From UASB124 sp964446935 (GTDB taxonomy: Bacteria > Babelota > Babeliae > Babelales > RVW-14), in the NCBI GenBank assembly GCA_964446935.1, contig CAYUQI010000010.1, positions 1 to 47,774 of the forward strand: 47,774 bases of DNA, given 5' to 3'. Both the position numbers and the translations under genes were made by a program. Of the stretch, positions 31,601 through 40,201 are shown piece after piece. Under the pieces are notes generated by a model. It did not search any database and was not told the origin of the DNA. It saw nothing but the letters and a program-made list of their open reading frames with translations. Each line of letters starts with the position of its first letter. The stretch's first letter is position 1.

Positions 31601-33121
31601 TTATTTTATTTTAAAAATTTCTTTAATTGTTTTTTTGAAGGCATCTGGACTTTGTAAGCCAACAATCCTCCCTACCTCATGTCCATTAGCAACTAAGAGA
31701 AACGTAGGAACCGCATTAACTGATACGCCTCCCAATTGATCTAACATCTTTTTTAGGCTCACAGATTTATTGGCAACATTTAATTTAACAAAGGCAACCC
31801 TCCCGTTAAACTCTTGAGCACTTTGTGCAACAATGGGAGCCATTTTCTGACAAGGAATACACAATGTTGAAAACATATCAACCACAACAGGACGGTCTGA
31901 ACGATATACTAATGCATCAACGTCTTTTTCTGTGTAAATTTCAGCAACACGCGCAACAGAAGTACTTTCTTTATGTGTCTCATCGCTATCGTTACCAATA
32001 TCACCAGAATTACCATGAGTATCTTTATTTTGTTCCGCGACCTGCTTAGTATGAACAAATTTGGCATCTCTTAAAAATTTAAGTGCCTGCAATGCTGCCT
32101 TGCAACCATCTCCAGCAGCAATAACCGCCTGCGCATAATCAGGATTGCATACGTTGCCTGCGGCAAAAACACCGTCGACAGATGTTTCTTGATATTTCTT
32201 AAGCATGATATAGCCATGATCATCACAAGCAAGTTGCTCTTTGAATAAATCAGAATTAGGATGAGAGCCAATAGCAAGAAAAACACCATCCGCACTCTGC
32301 TTTTGTTCCTGTCCGGTTTTATTATTGCGTAATGAAACATGTGTTATCTTTGAACCATCGCCCTCAATAGCATGCACCTCAGTGTTAAACAGAACAGCAA
32401 CATTGTTACGTCCAAGCATACTTGCAAGCGCTTGTTTGTCATTGCATCTAAAGACATCTCTACGAACCACAACGATAACCTTATCTGCTATCTCAGCCAA
32501 ATAGTTCGCTTCCAATACCGCTGCATCCCCTCCACCGACAACAATGACATTCTTATTTTTATATAATCCACCATCGCACACAGCACAGTTGCTTACACCT
32601 TTACCCCAATATTCTCGTGATATTGGCAACATATTTGGTTCCGACCCGGTGGCAATAATAACCGCCAATGCTCTAATGGTTCGTTTAACAGCAGGATTCT
32701 TTAAATCTTCTACCTCTATGATCCGAGGCCATTTGTTCACATCAATACGTGTAACCGATTCCTGAATAATAGAAACACCTCGCTTAATTGCTTGATCACG
32801 AATCGAATCAACAATGTCCTTGCCTGGTGCATCAAATGTTCCTGGCCAATTGCGTACTGAATGTGATTGTGACAAGGCACCTCCAGGCTTAGGGCCTTCT
32901 ATAACCAGACAAGGAATTGACGATTGTGCTGCATACACAGCTGCCGTCAAACCGCCAACCCCGCCCCCAATAATCACAATAGGAACTATAGATTCATCAG
33001 CAGTAAGTGCTGATGCATCATATCGCATCGACTTGTTATCTCCTGTCTGAAGACATGATGAAAATAGAACCATGCCTATCAACAAACCGCTTAATCCCCA
33101 AAACTTATTTGTATATTTCAC
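31601..33121 (-). CDS. Thioredoxin reductase-thioredoxin fusion with lipoprotein signal
   Basis: A 506-residue two-domain redox protein. The first about 35 residues look like a lipoprotein signal, a hydrophobic helix followed by VLFSSC with Cys23 as the possible lipidated residue. Residues about 45-350 are an FAD/NADPH thioredoxin reductase. The FAD motif is GGGVGGLTAA (52-61), the redox pair CAVC (179-182), the NADPH motif GGGDAA (196-201) with following RRD, and the FAD motif DGVFAAGNV. A linker (about 355-395) leads to a C-terminal thioredoxin domain (about 395-506) with CIPC (421-424). The usual Trp before the first Cys is Leu here. The TrxR-Trx fusion is known, for example, from Mycobacterium leprae. 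Export of a NADPH-dependent reductase would be unexpected. It starts a probable operon with HIT and Hsp20-like genes. Confidence 0.88.
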   Translation of the reverse strand: MKYTNKFWGLSGLLIGMVLFSSCLQTGDNKSMRYDASALTADESIVPIVIIGGGVGGLTAAVYAAQSSIPCLVIEGPKPGGALSQSHSVRNWPGTFDAPGKDIVDSIRDQAIKRGVSIIQESVTRIDVNKWPRIIEVEDLKNPAVKRTIRALAVIIATGSEPNMLPISREYWGKGVSNCAVCDGGLYKNKNVIVVGGGDAAVLEANYLAEIADKVIVVVRRDVFRCNDKQALASMLGRNNVAVLFNTEVHAIEGDGSKITHVSLRNNKTGQEQKQSADGVFLAIGSHPNSDLFKEQLACDDHGYIMLKKYQETSVDGVFAAGNVCNPDYAQAVIAAGDGCKAALQALKFLRDAKFVHTKQVAEQNKDTHGNSGDIGNDSDETHKESTSVARVAEIYTEKDVDALVYRSDRPVVVDMFSTLCIPCQKMAPIVAQSAQEFNGRVAFVKLNVANKSVSLKKMLDQLGGVSVNAVPTFLLVANGHEVGRIVGLQSPDAFKKTIKEIFKIK

Positions 33122-33217
33122 AAAAAACCTTTCAAATAAATACTCTCTTGTAAAAACTCAACATCACAAGTATACAATACGCAGCAACAACAGCAAAAAG
33201 TGAAAAAACAATAAAAA

Positions 33218-33239
33218 AAGGCCCGCTGGTGCAGGCCTT
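33218..33239 (-). terminator. Probable terminator of the glycine-zipper pair
   Basis: AAGGCC (33218-33223) and GGCCTT (33234-33239) form a short GC-rich stem with a 10-nt loop. A run of T follows on the minus strand. It lies 22 nt past the stop at 33262. Confidence 0.6.
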
Positions 33240-33261
33240 CTCACGATATCCTTTAGATTTA

Positions 33262-33762
33262 TTATTTTTCTTCTGGTTCAGTCTTTTCTACGGGAACAGC
33301 CAGTGGTTCTTCAACAGCTTTACGTTCGACTTTTGGCTCAGTTGATTTACCTTCAAGTGCGACAAGGCGTTCTTCGATCTTTACAGACTGCTCATCCATC
33401 TTTTTCTCAATATCACCGAATGTTTTTTTCAATGTAGCAAGTTCTTCACGCAGTTCTTTTGAATCATCATCTTTTTGCAAATCCTTAACATCCTCTTCCA
33501 GATCATCAATACGGCCATTCAATGTTCGCAAATCATTACGGACAGCTTCCTCCAGTTTCCCTATTTCTTTGAAAGCTTGAGCACCACTTCCATCACCTCC
33601 GCCGTGTGATGATTTTTGAGCCATTGATGTTCCAATGGCAGATCCAAGCAAACTGCCACCAAGACTGCCAGCAAACGCATCACCCCCATGGCCACACGCA
33701 AGATACGGAACAGACGCCGTTATACCGACAAGGAAACAACCGACTACACTTATTTTTTTCAT
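33262..33762 (-). CDS. Exported glycine-zipper/coiled-coil protein
   Basis: A 166-residue protein. A signal peptide (about 1-22) is followed by a Gly/Ala/Ser segment with small-residue spacing (GGDAFAGSLGGSLLGSAIGT), a Gly/Ser linker, an acidic coiled coil (about 60-135) and a Pro/Glu tail. The glycine-zipper segment may insert into or associate with a membrane. It is a paralogue of the upstream gene at 33784, with the same signal-GHGGDA-zipper-coiled-coil order. Function unknown. It is 21 nt after that gene and in the same transcript. Confidence 0.65.
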   Translation of the reverse strand: MKKISVVGCFLVGITASVPYLACGHGGDAFAGSLGGSLLGSAIGTSMAQKSSHGGGDGSGAQAFKEIGKLEEAVRNDLRTLNGRIDDLEEDVKDLQKDDDSKELREELATLKKTFGDIEKKMDEQSVKIEERLVALEGKSTEPKVERKAVEEPLAVPVEKTEPEEK

Positions 33763-33783
33763 ATTCGTAATCCTTTAAAATTT

Positions 33784-34173
33784 CTATGGTTTTCTACGTA
33801 ATATTGCAACCCCCAACCCAATAACCGCTAAAAGCAAAATTCCAACAAGTCCTAATAATAGCATGGTTGTCGCGTCATTTTTGGCTGGCTGCTGACGTTG
33901 CTCAAGTTTATGTTCTAATTGTCGAATACGTTCTTGCTCTTGCTCAATCCTCAATTGGTCAGCCTTTTCTTCAGCGCGTTCCGCTTTGTCTTGAGCTCGA
34001 ATAGCCTCTTGCTCTGCTCGCGACGATTTTTTGGAATCAGACATAGCAGAACCTATCATCGTACCAACGGCTAGTCCACCCAAAGCACCGACTGCAGCAT
34101 CACCGCCATGGCCAGCATAAACTTTTGGACATATCATGATGGTTACTAATACACCAATGAAGTATTTATTCAT
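33784..34173 (-). CDS. Exported glycine-zipper/coiled-coil protein with C-terminal membrane anchor
   Basis: A 129-residue protein. A signal peptide (1-20, ending VYA) precedes GHGGDAAVGALGGLAVGTMI, a glycine-zipper-like segment. A charged coiled coil follows (about 47-92, Glu/Gln/Arg repeats). A C-terminal membrane helix (about 101-125) ends with RRKP at the tail. This places the coiled coil in the periplasm, anchored to the inner membrane, if the topology holds. It is a paralogue of the next gene, which has no C-terminal anchor. Function unknown. A possible promoter is in the divergent gap to glyA. Confidence 0.65.
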   Translation of the reverse strand: MNKYFIGVLVTIMICPKVYAGHGGDAAVGALGGLAVGTMIGSAMSDSKKSSRAEQEAIRAQDKAERAEEKADQLRIEQEQERIRQLEHKLEQRQQPAKNDATTMLLLGLVGILLLAVIGLGVAILRRKP

Positions 34174-34306
34174 AAAATCCTCCTTTTAATTATAATGAAT
34201 AACAAAGTTGAGTTATCAATGATAAACTACTCTACAATTCTAGTTCCAATCTTACAAAATGACTTTTTTATTAGTCAATAAAACACGCCAAATGCGGGAG
34301 ATAGTC

Positions 34307-35581
34307 ATGAAGCCATATATCTTTCAGCTTATCGAGCAAGAACAACAACGCCAAGAACACTGCATTAACCTCATCGCCTCGGAAAATTACGCAAGCAAGG
34401 CAATCCTTCAAGCAACGGGATCTGTCTTAACCAATAAATATGCCGAAGGGTATCCTGGAAAGCGATATTATGGTGGTTGCGAAATTGTTGATAAGATAGA
34501 AGCATATGCCATCGAACAAGGCAAAAAACTTTTCAATGCTGGACACATGAATGTCCAACCACACTCCGGTTCAAGCGCAAACTTTGCCGTTTATGCAAGT
34601 CTTTTAAAACCAGGGGACACGATTCTTGCCATGAGCTTGAGCGCAGGAGGACATCTTACGCATGGATACAGCACCAATTTTTCTGGTAGGTTTTATAACT
34701 TCATTCATTATGGTGTCAATAAAGAAACTGAATGCATAGATTATAATGAAATAGAAAAGCTCGCTCATCAACATAAACCTGCCATGATCGTTGCAGGCGC
34801 ATCTGCTTATGCTCGACATATTGACTATCAACGACTTAACACCATTGCACAATCGGTCAAAGCATATTTATTTATTGATATGGCGCACATTGCAGGGCTT
34901 GTAGCTGGTAACGTCGTCCCATCACCAATGCCATGGGCTGACGTAGTAAGTAGCACCACTCATAAAACACTTCGTGGGCCTCGCGGTGGCATCATTTGCT
35001 GCAAAGAAGCAATTGGCAAACAAGTTGACAAGGCAATCATTCCAGGTTCCCAAGGTGGGCCTCTTATGCATGTTATTGCAGCAAAAGCAGTTTGCTTTGA
35101 AGAAGCTCTTCAACCATCATTCAAGACCTATGCCCAACAAATTTTACTCAATGCACAAGCAATGGTTTCAACATTTAAAGATCTTGGCTACCGTATTGTC
35201 TCGGGTGGTACCGACACGCATCTCTTTTTAATTGATCTTCCACAATCAAAAAATACACAAGGTTTAACTGGAAAAGAAGCAGAAACAATTCTAGGACAAT
35301 GCAACATCATCATCAATCGCAACACAATCCCCTTTGATCCTCAACCGCCAACGTTGTGCAGTGGGATCCGCATAGGAACACCGGCAATCACCACCAGAGG
35401 TTTTAAGGAAAAAGAAGCCAAACAGGTTGCAGAATGGATCGATACAGCATTACACACCAAGGATAAAACCGTTCTGACCGCCATAAAAAACGACGTTGGT
35501 TTACTGTGCAAACAATTTCCGGTCTATTCAAACATGCCTCGTTCAAATGATTCGAGATACCCTACGAACGCCTCACTATGA
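34307..35581 (+). CDS. glyA: Serine hydroxymethyltransferase
   Basis: It interconverts serine and glycine with tetrahydrofolate, in the cytoplasm. The 424-residue protein has the expected length. It shows the N-terminal NLIASENYAS motif, TNKYAEGYPGKRYYGG, the DMAHIAGL motif and STTHKTLRGPRGG, with the PLP Lys at 220. ATG 34307 is chosen because GGGAG lies 7 nt upstream. An in-frame ATG at 34259 has no ribosome site. The last about 15 residues (Ser/Arg/Asn-rich) extend past the usual end of the fold. It is divergently arranged with the glycine-zipper genes. No terminator is visible after it. Confidence 0.97.
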   Translation: MKPYIFQLIEQEQQRQEHCINLIASENYASKAILQATGSVLTNKYAEGYPGKRYYGGCEIVDKIEAYAIEQGKKLFNAGHMNVQPHSGSSANFAVYASLLKPGDTILAMSLSAGGHLTHGYSTNFSGRFYNFIHYGVNKETECIDYNEIEKLAHQHKPAMIVAGASAYARHIDYQRLNTIAQSVKAYLFIDMAHIAGLVAGNVVPSPMPWADVVSSTTHKTLRGPRGGIICCKEAIGKQVDKAIIPGSQGGPLMHVIAAKAVCFEEALQPSFKTYAQQILLNAQAMVSTFKDLGYRIVSGGTDTHLFLIDLPQSKNTQGLTGKEAETILGQCNIIINRNTIPFDPQPPTLCSGIRIGTPAITTRGFKEKEAKQVAEWIDTALHTKDKTVLTAIKNDVGLLCKQFPVYSNMPRSNDSRYPTNASL

Positions 35582-35682
35582 ACGGTTCTTGTTTTTCAAA
35601 TTCTTGAGATTGCAACCAAGCCTCTGGTAGGGTGCTTGATAGATGTTTGATATATGTCGGTTTTTAGGAAAAAGGAGAGTAT

Positions 35683-35892
35683 ATGAACGGTAATGAAAAT
35701 AAAATTAAAGGACTTTTTGCGATACTACTCGGACTTATGCTTATATTCTTTTCAAATACTATTACCATGCGCATGATTTTTTTTGGCGGAGGCATATTTT
35801 TAATTTATTACGGCTTTAAAATGCTCAACATCCCTGCCGTTAATAATTTCTTTGCGAATGTTAAAGGCTATATTCAACGGTTCATTTCGTAG
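35683..35892 (+). CDS. Small two-helix membrane protein
   Basis: A 69-residue protein with two membrane helices (about 9-25 and 28-45, LFAILLGLMLIFF and MIFFGGGIFLIYYGF) and a basic C-terminal helix. A good AAAGGAG site lies 6 nt before the ATG. Such small proteins often assist larger membrane complexes. I cannot name it. It is 101 nt after glyA. Confidence 0.6.
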   Translation: MNGNENKIKGLFAILLGLMLIFFSNTITMRMIFFGGGIFLIYYGFKMLNIPAVNNFFANVKGYIQRFIS

Positions 35893-35923
35893 GCATAAGT
35901 AAAACACATCAAATTCGAAGCAT

Positions 35924-36059
35924 TGTCACCCTGAACTCGTTTCAGGGTCTACGCTTTATTACTACGAAAAATGAATCCTGAAATAAATTCCAAGCTTTCG
36001 CGCTGGCCCGCCGTAGCCTTGGCGAAGGCAAGCCGCTTCGGCTGGCAGGCAGGATGACA
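35924..36059. repeat. Palindromic repeat interrupted by a 60-bp GC-rich insert
   Basis: The left arm (35924-35950) and the split right arm (35973-35990 plus 36051-36059) match the repeat at 11369-11440. Between the two parts of the right arm is a 60-bp GC-rich block (35991-36050) with two hairpins: GCCTT/AAGGC (36015-36028) and AGCCG/CGGCT (36031-36043). Its core GCCTTGGCG is also found near tRNA-Ala. This is direct evidence of one repeat family inserting into another. No gene is present in 35893-36099. Confidence 0.72.
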
Positions 36060-36099
36060 AAAAACAACGGTAAAATAATCCCGATGAAATAAATAATCA

Positions 36100-36558
36100 T
36101 TACACAAAGACTGCCGACTCAAGCAACTTCTTTTCAACCTTTTGCATGGCAAGATATTCTTTTTCGGTCGTATGATCATACCCAATCACATGAGCAATGC
36201 CATGGGCAAGAAGTATCAGCAGATACTCATCGAATGATGAAAAGCCAAATTCATCAGCTTTTTTTTGAGAATATTCTAATGAAATGATAAGGTCGCCAAG
36301 GTTCTTATCCTCCGGCGACTTTACAACAATTTTCATGCCTGCTTTAAGTTTTGCATGATACGGAAACGATAAAATATCGGTTGGTTTATTGATGCTGCGG
36401 TATTTTTTGTTGTACTGCTGTATCGTTTTATTGGTTGTTAACAAAATACCAAGATCAAAGGTATCATACCCAATCGTTTTCAACATTGATAAAGCATTCT
36501 GTTGTAATGCTTCAGTATCAACACGTATCTTGCGCTGACTATTTTTAACAGTAATCAT
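36100..36558 (-). CDS. ybeY: Endoribonuclease YbeY
   Basis: A 152-residue metalloprotein involved in 16S rRNA 3'-end processing and ribosome quality control. The zinc motif HGIAHVIGYDH (His119, His123, His129) matches H-G-x-x-H-x-x-G-x-D-H of the family. The earlier NKPTDILSFPY and GDLIISLEY segments are also characteristic. The ATG overlaps the valS stop by 4 nt (ATGA), indicating translational coupling. No signal peptide is present. Confidence 0.95.
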   Translation of the reverse strand: MITVKNSQRKIRVDTEALQQNALSMLKTIGYDTFDLGILLTTNKTIQQYNKKYRSINKPTDILSFPYHAKLKAGMKIVVKSPEDKNLGDLIISLEYSQKKADEFGFSSFDEYLLILLAHGIAHVIGYDHTTEKEYLAMQKVEKKLLESAVFV

Positions 36559-38999
36559 AATCCAACTCGCGCGATAAGCCCTTGAGGCGTTTGCTGTAAT
36601 TCAGTTGATGCTGCCGTTGTTTTGTAAACAATCTCACGAGCGTTGGCAATCCCCTTTAACAAATTCTTTTGTGTTTCAAGGTCTGCAATAACAGCTTTAT
36701 CAGCACTGCAAATTTCAAGGGTGATAAGCTCAGCCTTCAATGAATGCTGCCCTTCACTCTTTAACTTGCGAACAGCACCTACAACCATAAGAATCCTCTG
36801 CATAAGCTCATTGCTACGATCAAATGAATACGCACAGCGTTTGGCATCAAAGGTAGTTGCATGCAAGGATACAACACCTTCTTTATCTTTAAACAACAAC
36901 TGATACAACGTTTCAGTAACATGCGGAACAAATGGCGCAAACATTTGTAACAAACCAAAACCAATCTCATACAAAACAAATTGCGTTTCAGCAATCAATG
37001 CTGGATCATAGTTTTGAGTATTAAATAAGCGATCTTTAATCAATTCAAGATAATTATCACAAAAATCAGCCCAGAAAAACTTTTCACCAGTCTCCAGCGC
37101 AGCATAGTACTCATAACCTTTAAAGCACTGATGGTAGGCAGCATGTGTCTGGCTGAACGAATGCAAAATCCATTGGTTAAGAGGGTCATTAACAACTACT
37201 TTTACAGCAGCCCGATTCTTAAGATGCTCTGCTATAAAACGGAATGCATTCCACAATTTGGTCACCAGACGTTGACCTATTTTAAGTTGATTCTCACTAA
37301 AGGCTGTATCGGTACCAAGCCGCCCACTGGCAGCCCAATAGCGAATAACATCAGCCGGGTAGTTTTTAAGCAATTCCTCAGGAGCCATCTTGGCATTTCC
37401 TTGAGATTTCGAAATTTTTTCTTTCCCTGCCAAAACATGCCCGGAAATCATAATTGTTTTCCATGGAATAGTATTAGCATGGTAATGAGCTTTAACAATC
37501 GTATAAAAAGCCCACGTTCTGATAATGTCATGCGCTTGTGGGCGAAGGCTCATTGGCAGTACAAGTTTATCAGCAGATCCATCTGGCCACTTAATGTTAA
37601 TGAGCGGGGTTATTGATGACGTATTCCACGTATCCATGACATCGGTATCCGGGGTAAGGTGAGTACCTGAACACTCAGAGCATTTACCGCCAGGATACGA
37701 TTGCTCCTGTGGATCAATTGGCAACATCTTTGCATCAGCAACAATAATGTGTGAACAGTCTTTGCAGTGCCACACCGGAAACGGAATACCAAAAAAACGT
37801 TGCCGTGAAATACACCAGTCCCAATGCAAATTCTGTACCCAATCTTGATAACGAACTTTCATGAACTCAGGACGCCATTCAATCTCATCAGCTCGCTTTA
37901 AAAGTGTTTCTTTATGATCGAGAATGTTAATAAACCATTGCGAAAGAATGAGATATTCAATCTCTTGCTTACAGCGCTCATGAGTATTAACACTGTGAGT
38001 AATGGATTTTTGATCAACGAGCGCATTGGCTTGCGTTAATAATTCGAGAACCTTTTTACGTGCATCACGCATTGTCAGACCAACCAGAGGACCACTGGCC
38101 TCTGTCCACTTACCATCCAAACCAACAATGTGTTCGAATGGTAGTTTGTACGTCTTATACCAATAAATATCCGTCTGATCACCAAAGGTGCAACACATCA
38201 CCAAACCGGTTCCTTTTGCAGGATCAACTTTATCATCAGGCATAATGCGAACAGGTTTTTCAAATACAGGAGTAATAGCAAATTTGCCAGCCAAGTGTTT
38301 GTAACGCGTATCATCAGGATGAAAGAACACTGCAACACAGGCAGGAAGTAACTCTGGACGTGTCGTAGCAATCGTAAGCTTCTCACCGCCTTCAGTGGTA
38401 AAAATGATGTTGTTGAACATCGTACTAACCTCAGAACTTTCAAGTTCTGCCTGCGCCACCGAAGTACGACACGTAGTACAATACAATGATGGTTCTTGTT
38501 TACGATATACCAATCCCTTTTTATAGAGTTCAATAAACGAATATTGCGATGCTCGACGTACTGGTTCAGAAATGGTTGAGTACAGCTTTGACCAATCAAT
38601 AGAAAGAGCAAGCCCTCGCCACAACGCCTCAAATTGTTTTTCCGCAGCCATAGTTTCACGCAGACACAAAGCAATAAACTCTGATCGTGGCATCAAATAG
38701 GCCTTGGTATTATTCTTTTTTTCAACAAAACGTTCGGTTGCCAATCCATTGTCATCAAAACCCATTGGATAAAAAACATGGAAACCGGACATACGTTGAT
38801 AGCGCGCAACAAGATCAGCATGTGTGTATGAAAATACATGGCCAATGTGCAACGTCCCGGATACCGTTGGGGGTGGAGTATCAATACTAAAAACTTTGGC
38901 TGGATCTGTTGGCTTAAAGGCATAAATTCCCTGGTGTTCCCACAAATCCTGAGCTTGTTTATCAAACACGTTATGTTGGTAAAGTTTGTCCATTTCCAT
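36555..38999 (-). CDS. valS: Valyl-tRNA synthetase (archaeal/Rickettsia-like form)
   Basis: It charges tRNA-Val in the cytoplasm. The protein is about 814 residues from ATG 38999, which has GAGGA 8-9 nt upstream. ATG 38993 is also possible. The class Ia signature HIGH (51-54) and KISKS (about 520-526) are intact, as is the editing (CP1) region with TTRPELLPACVAVFFHP. It contains MGFDDNGLATERFVE in place of the usual bacterial segment, two Cys pairs (CKDC, CSEC) and lacks the C-terminal coiled-coil arm of typical bacterial ValRS. By known ValRS types, this matches the form shared by archaea and Rickettsia. That assignment is from memory and should be tested by phylogeny. The length fits. YbeY follows with a 4-nt overlap. 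Confidence 0.95.
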   Translation of the reverse strand: MEMDKLYQHNVFDKQAQDLWEHQGIYAFKPTDPAKVFSIDTPPPTVSGTLHIGHVFSYTHADLVARYQRMSGFHVFYPMGFDDNGLATERFVEKKNNTKAYLMPRSEFIALCLRETMAAEKQFEALWRGLALSIDWSKLYSTISEPVRRASQYSFIELYKKGLVYRKQEPSLYCTTCRTSVAQAELESSEVSTMFNNIIFTTEGGEKLTIATTRPELLPACVAVFFHPDDTRYKHLAGKFAITPVFEKPVRIMPDDKVDPAKGTGLVMCCTFGDQTDIYWYKTYKLPFEHIVGLDGKWTEASGPLVGLTMRDARKKVLELLTQANALVDQKSITHSVNTHERCKQEIEYLILSQWFINILDHKETLLKRADEIEWRPEFMKVRYQDWVQNLHWDWCISRQRFFGIPFPVWHCKDCSHIIVADAKMLPIDPQEQSYPGGKCSECSGTHLTPDTDVMDTWNTSSITPLINIKWPDGSADKLVLPMSLRPQAHDIIRTWAFYTIVKAHYHANTIPWKTIMISGHVLAGKEKISKSQGNAKMAPEELLKNYPADVIRYWAASGRLGTDTAFSENQLKIGQRLVTKLWNAFRFIAEHLKNRAAVKVVVNDPLNQWILHSFSQTHAAYHQCFKGYEYYAALETGEKFFWADFCDNYLELIKDRLFNTQNYDPALIAETQFVLYEIGFGLLQMFAPFVPHVTETLYQLLFKDKEGVVSLHATTFDAKRCAYSFDRSNELMQRILMVVGAVRKLKSEGQHSLKAELITLEICSADKAVIADLETQKNLLKGIANAREIVYKTTAASTELQQTPQGLIARVGL

Positions 39000-39184
39000 G
39001 ATCCAAATCCTCATACTATTCTTGCGAGCCATCAATTTGCTCAAGTATACCATAAATACGTTAAAATGCATTGGGAGCGGGAAAAACCATTGACTTTGAA
39101 AAAATAGTGTTCTATAGATAACTCAAATACACATCAGCGTATAAACACAAGGTATTTATTCCAGGTTAAAAAAAGGAACCTTTT

Positions 39185-39937
39185 ATGAAAAAGATACTTG
39201 CAGCAGTTCTCGGCGCAGGAATGTGTCTCGGAACAATTCACGCCCAGCCTGATTGGTTACAAATAGCAGAAGTCGCAACAGCCCTTGGCCGGCTCACAGC
39301 TGTTGGCGCCAACTATGCCGACCAACACCAATACAATCAAGCCAAACTTTTGCAAACCATTGCCGATTCCTGCCGCGTTACCAATGAGCTGCTGTTTTTA
39401 ATCAATAAGCAACCAACTATCAAAGAAGGACTTTATTACCCTATTGCATGGCTTGGGTATGACGTCAATCATCTCATCAAAGACATTCGACAATATCACA
39501 CCACAAATAAAGAAGTTGCAACTAATAACACAAAGAAAGAAACTCCTGAAGAAACCCAGATCAAAAAAATTGCCACAATGCTCCATGCATACATTTTGCC
39601 AACATTTGAAGCAACCCTTGCCACCTACTTGGCAACAAGCACCAAGGACACTCCTGAGCAGAAAAAACAAATGTTAATGTTGCAATCATTTGGTTCTCTC
39701 AGCCGCCTCTTGTCTGAATATCTGGCCTTGGAACCAACATCAAAAGAAGCAAAAATCTTACTAGCAGGGATCGTAGGCCATGCGTTGCTCACTATCGGAG
39801 AATTTTTCAAAACGTTCAGAACAATTGAAGTTGCTCAACCAGAGGCAACAACCCTCATTGAACGCATGAAACATAATGCTCGCGCAGCAGCACAAAAGGC
39901 AAGAACTCAAATAACAAGACTCACAACAAAAAAATAA
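39185..39937 (+). CDS. Exported helical protein of unknown function
   Basis: A 250-residue protein with a signal peptide (MKKILAAVLGAGMCLGTIHA, cleavage before QPDW). The mature part is helical, with a Thr/Lys/Glu-rich loop near 95-130 and a basic Ala/Arg-rich C-terminal helix (about 225-250). No family is recognised. AAAGGAA lies upstream of the ATG. It ends exactly where the convergent gene at 39938 begins its stop codon, leaving no intergenic space. Confidence 0.62.
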   Translation: MKKILAAVLGAGMCLGTIHAQPDWLQIAEVATALGRLTAVGANYADQHQYNQAKLLQTIADSCRVTNELLFLINKQPTIKEGLYYPIAWLGYDVNHLIKDIRQYHTTNKEVATNNTKKETPEETQIKKIATMLHAYILPTFEATLATYLATSTKDTPEQKKQMLMLQSFGSLSRLLSEYLALEPTSKEAKILLAGIVGHALLTIGEFFKTFRTIEVAQPEATTLIERMKHNARAAAQKARTQITRLTTKK

Positions 39938-40153
39938 TTACCATTCCCCCAATTTTCGTTTAATCCATTGCCATAGTTTTTTAGCCTGTTGGGTAGCATG
40001 GTTGCTACCCAACAGCACCAATCCAAGAAGAATAAAGATAATCCCCTGCAAAAATGGCAAAAACAAGCCAAGAATACCAAGAATGATAAGGGCCACCCCG
40101 GCAATGATGCGCAACGCCCCCCATAAAACATTCCCGACATCAGACATTTTCAT
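39938..40153 (-). CDS. Small membrane protein
   Basis: A protein of about 71 residues from ATG 40153, which has GAGGTAGGT upstream. A TTG at 40186 is in frame but lacks support. Two membrane helices (about 8-28 and 30-48, with ILGILGLFLPFLQGII and ILLGLVLLG) are followed by a basic C-terminal amphipathic helix. The Pro-containing turn between the helices resembles the small PGPGW/DUF454-type membrane proteins, but the match is loose. Function unknown. Confidence 0.55.
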   Translation of the reverse strand: MKMSDVGNVLWGALRIIAGVALIILGILGLFLPFLQGIIFILLGLVLLGSNHATQQAKKLWQWIKRKLGEW

Positions 40154-40201
40154 ACCTACCTCGTTTCGTTCCTTTTTATTACTCAAGAAATCATAAATTG
40201 G

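Noticed and set aside
13040..35680. Shared TCGGTTTTTAG just upstream of two small genes (13071 and 35683)
   Set aside because: The word is only 11 nt, AT-rich and has no matching flanks, so coincidence is likely in this genome.
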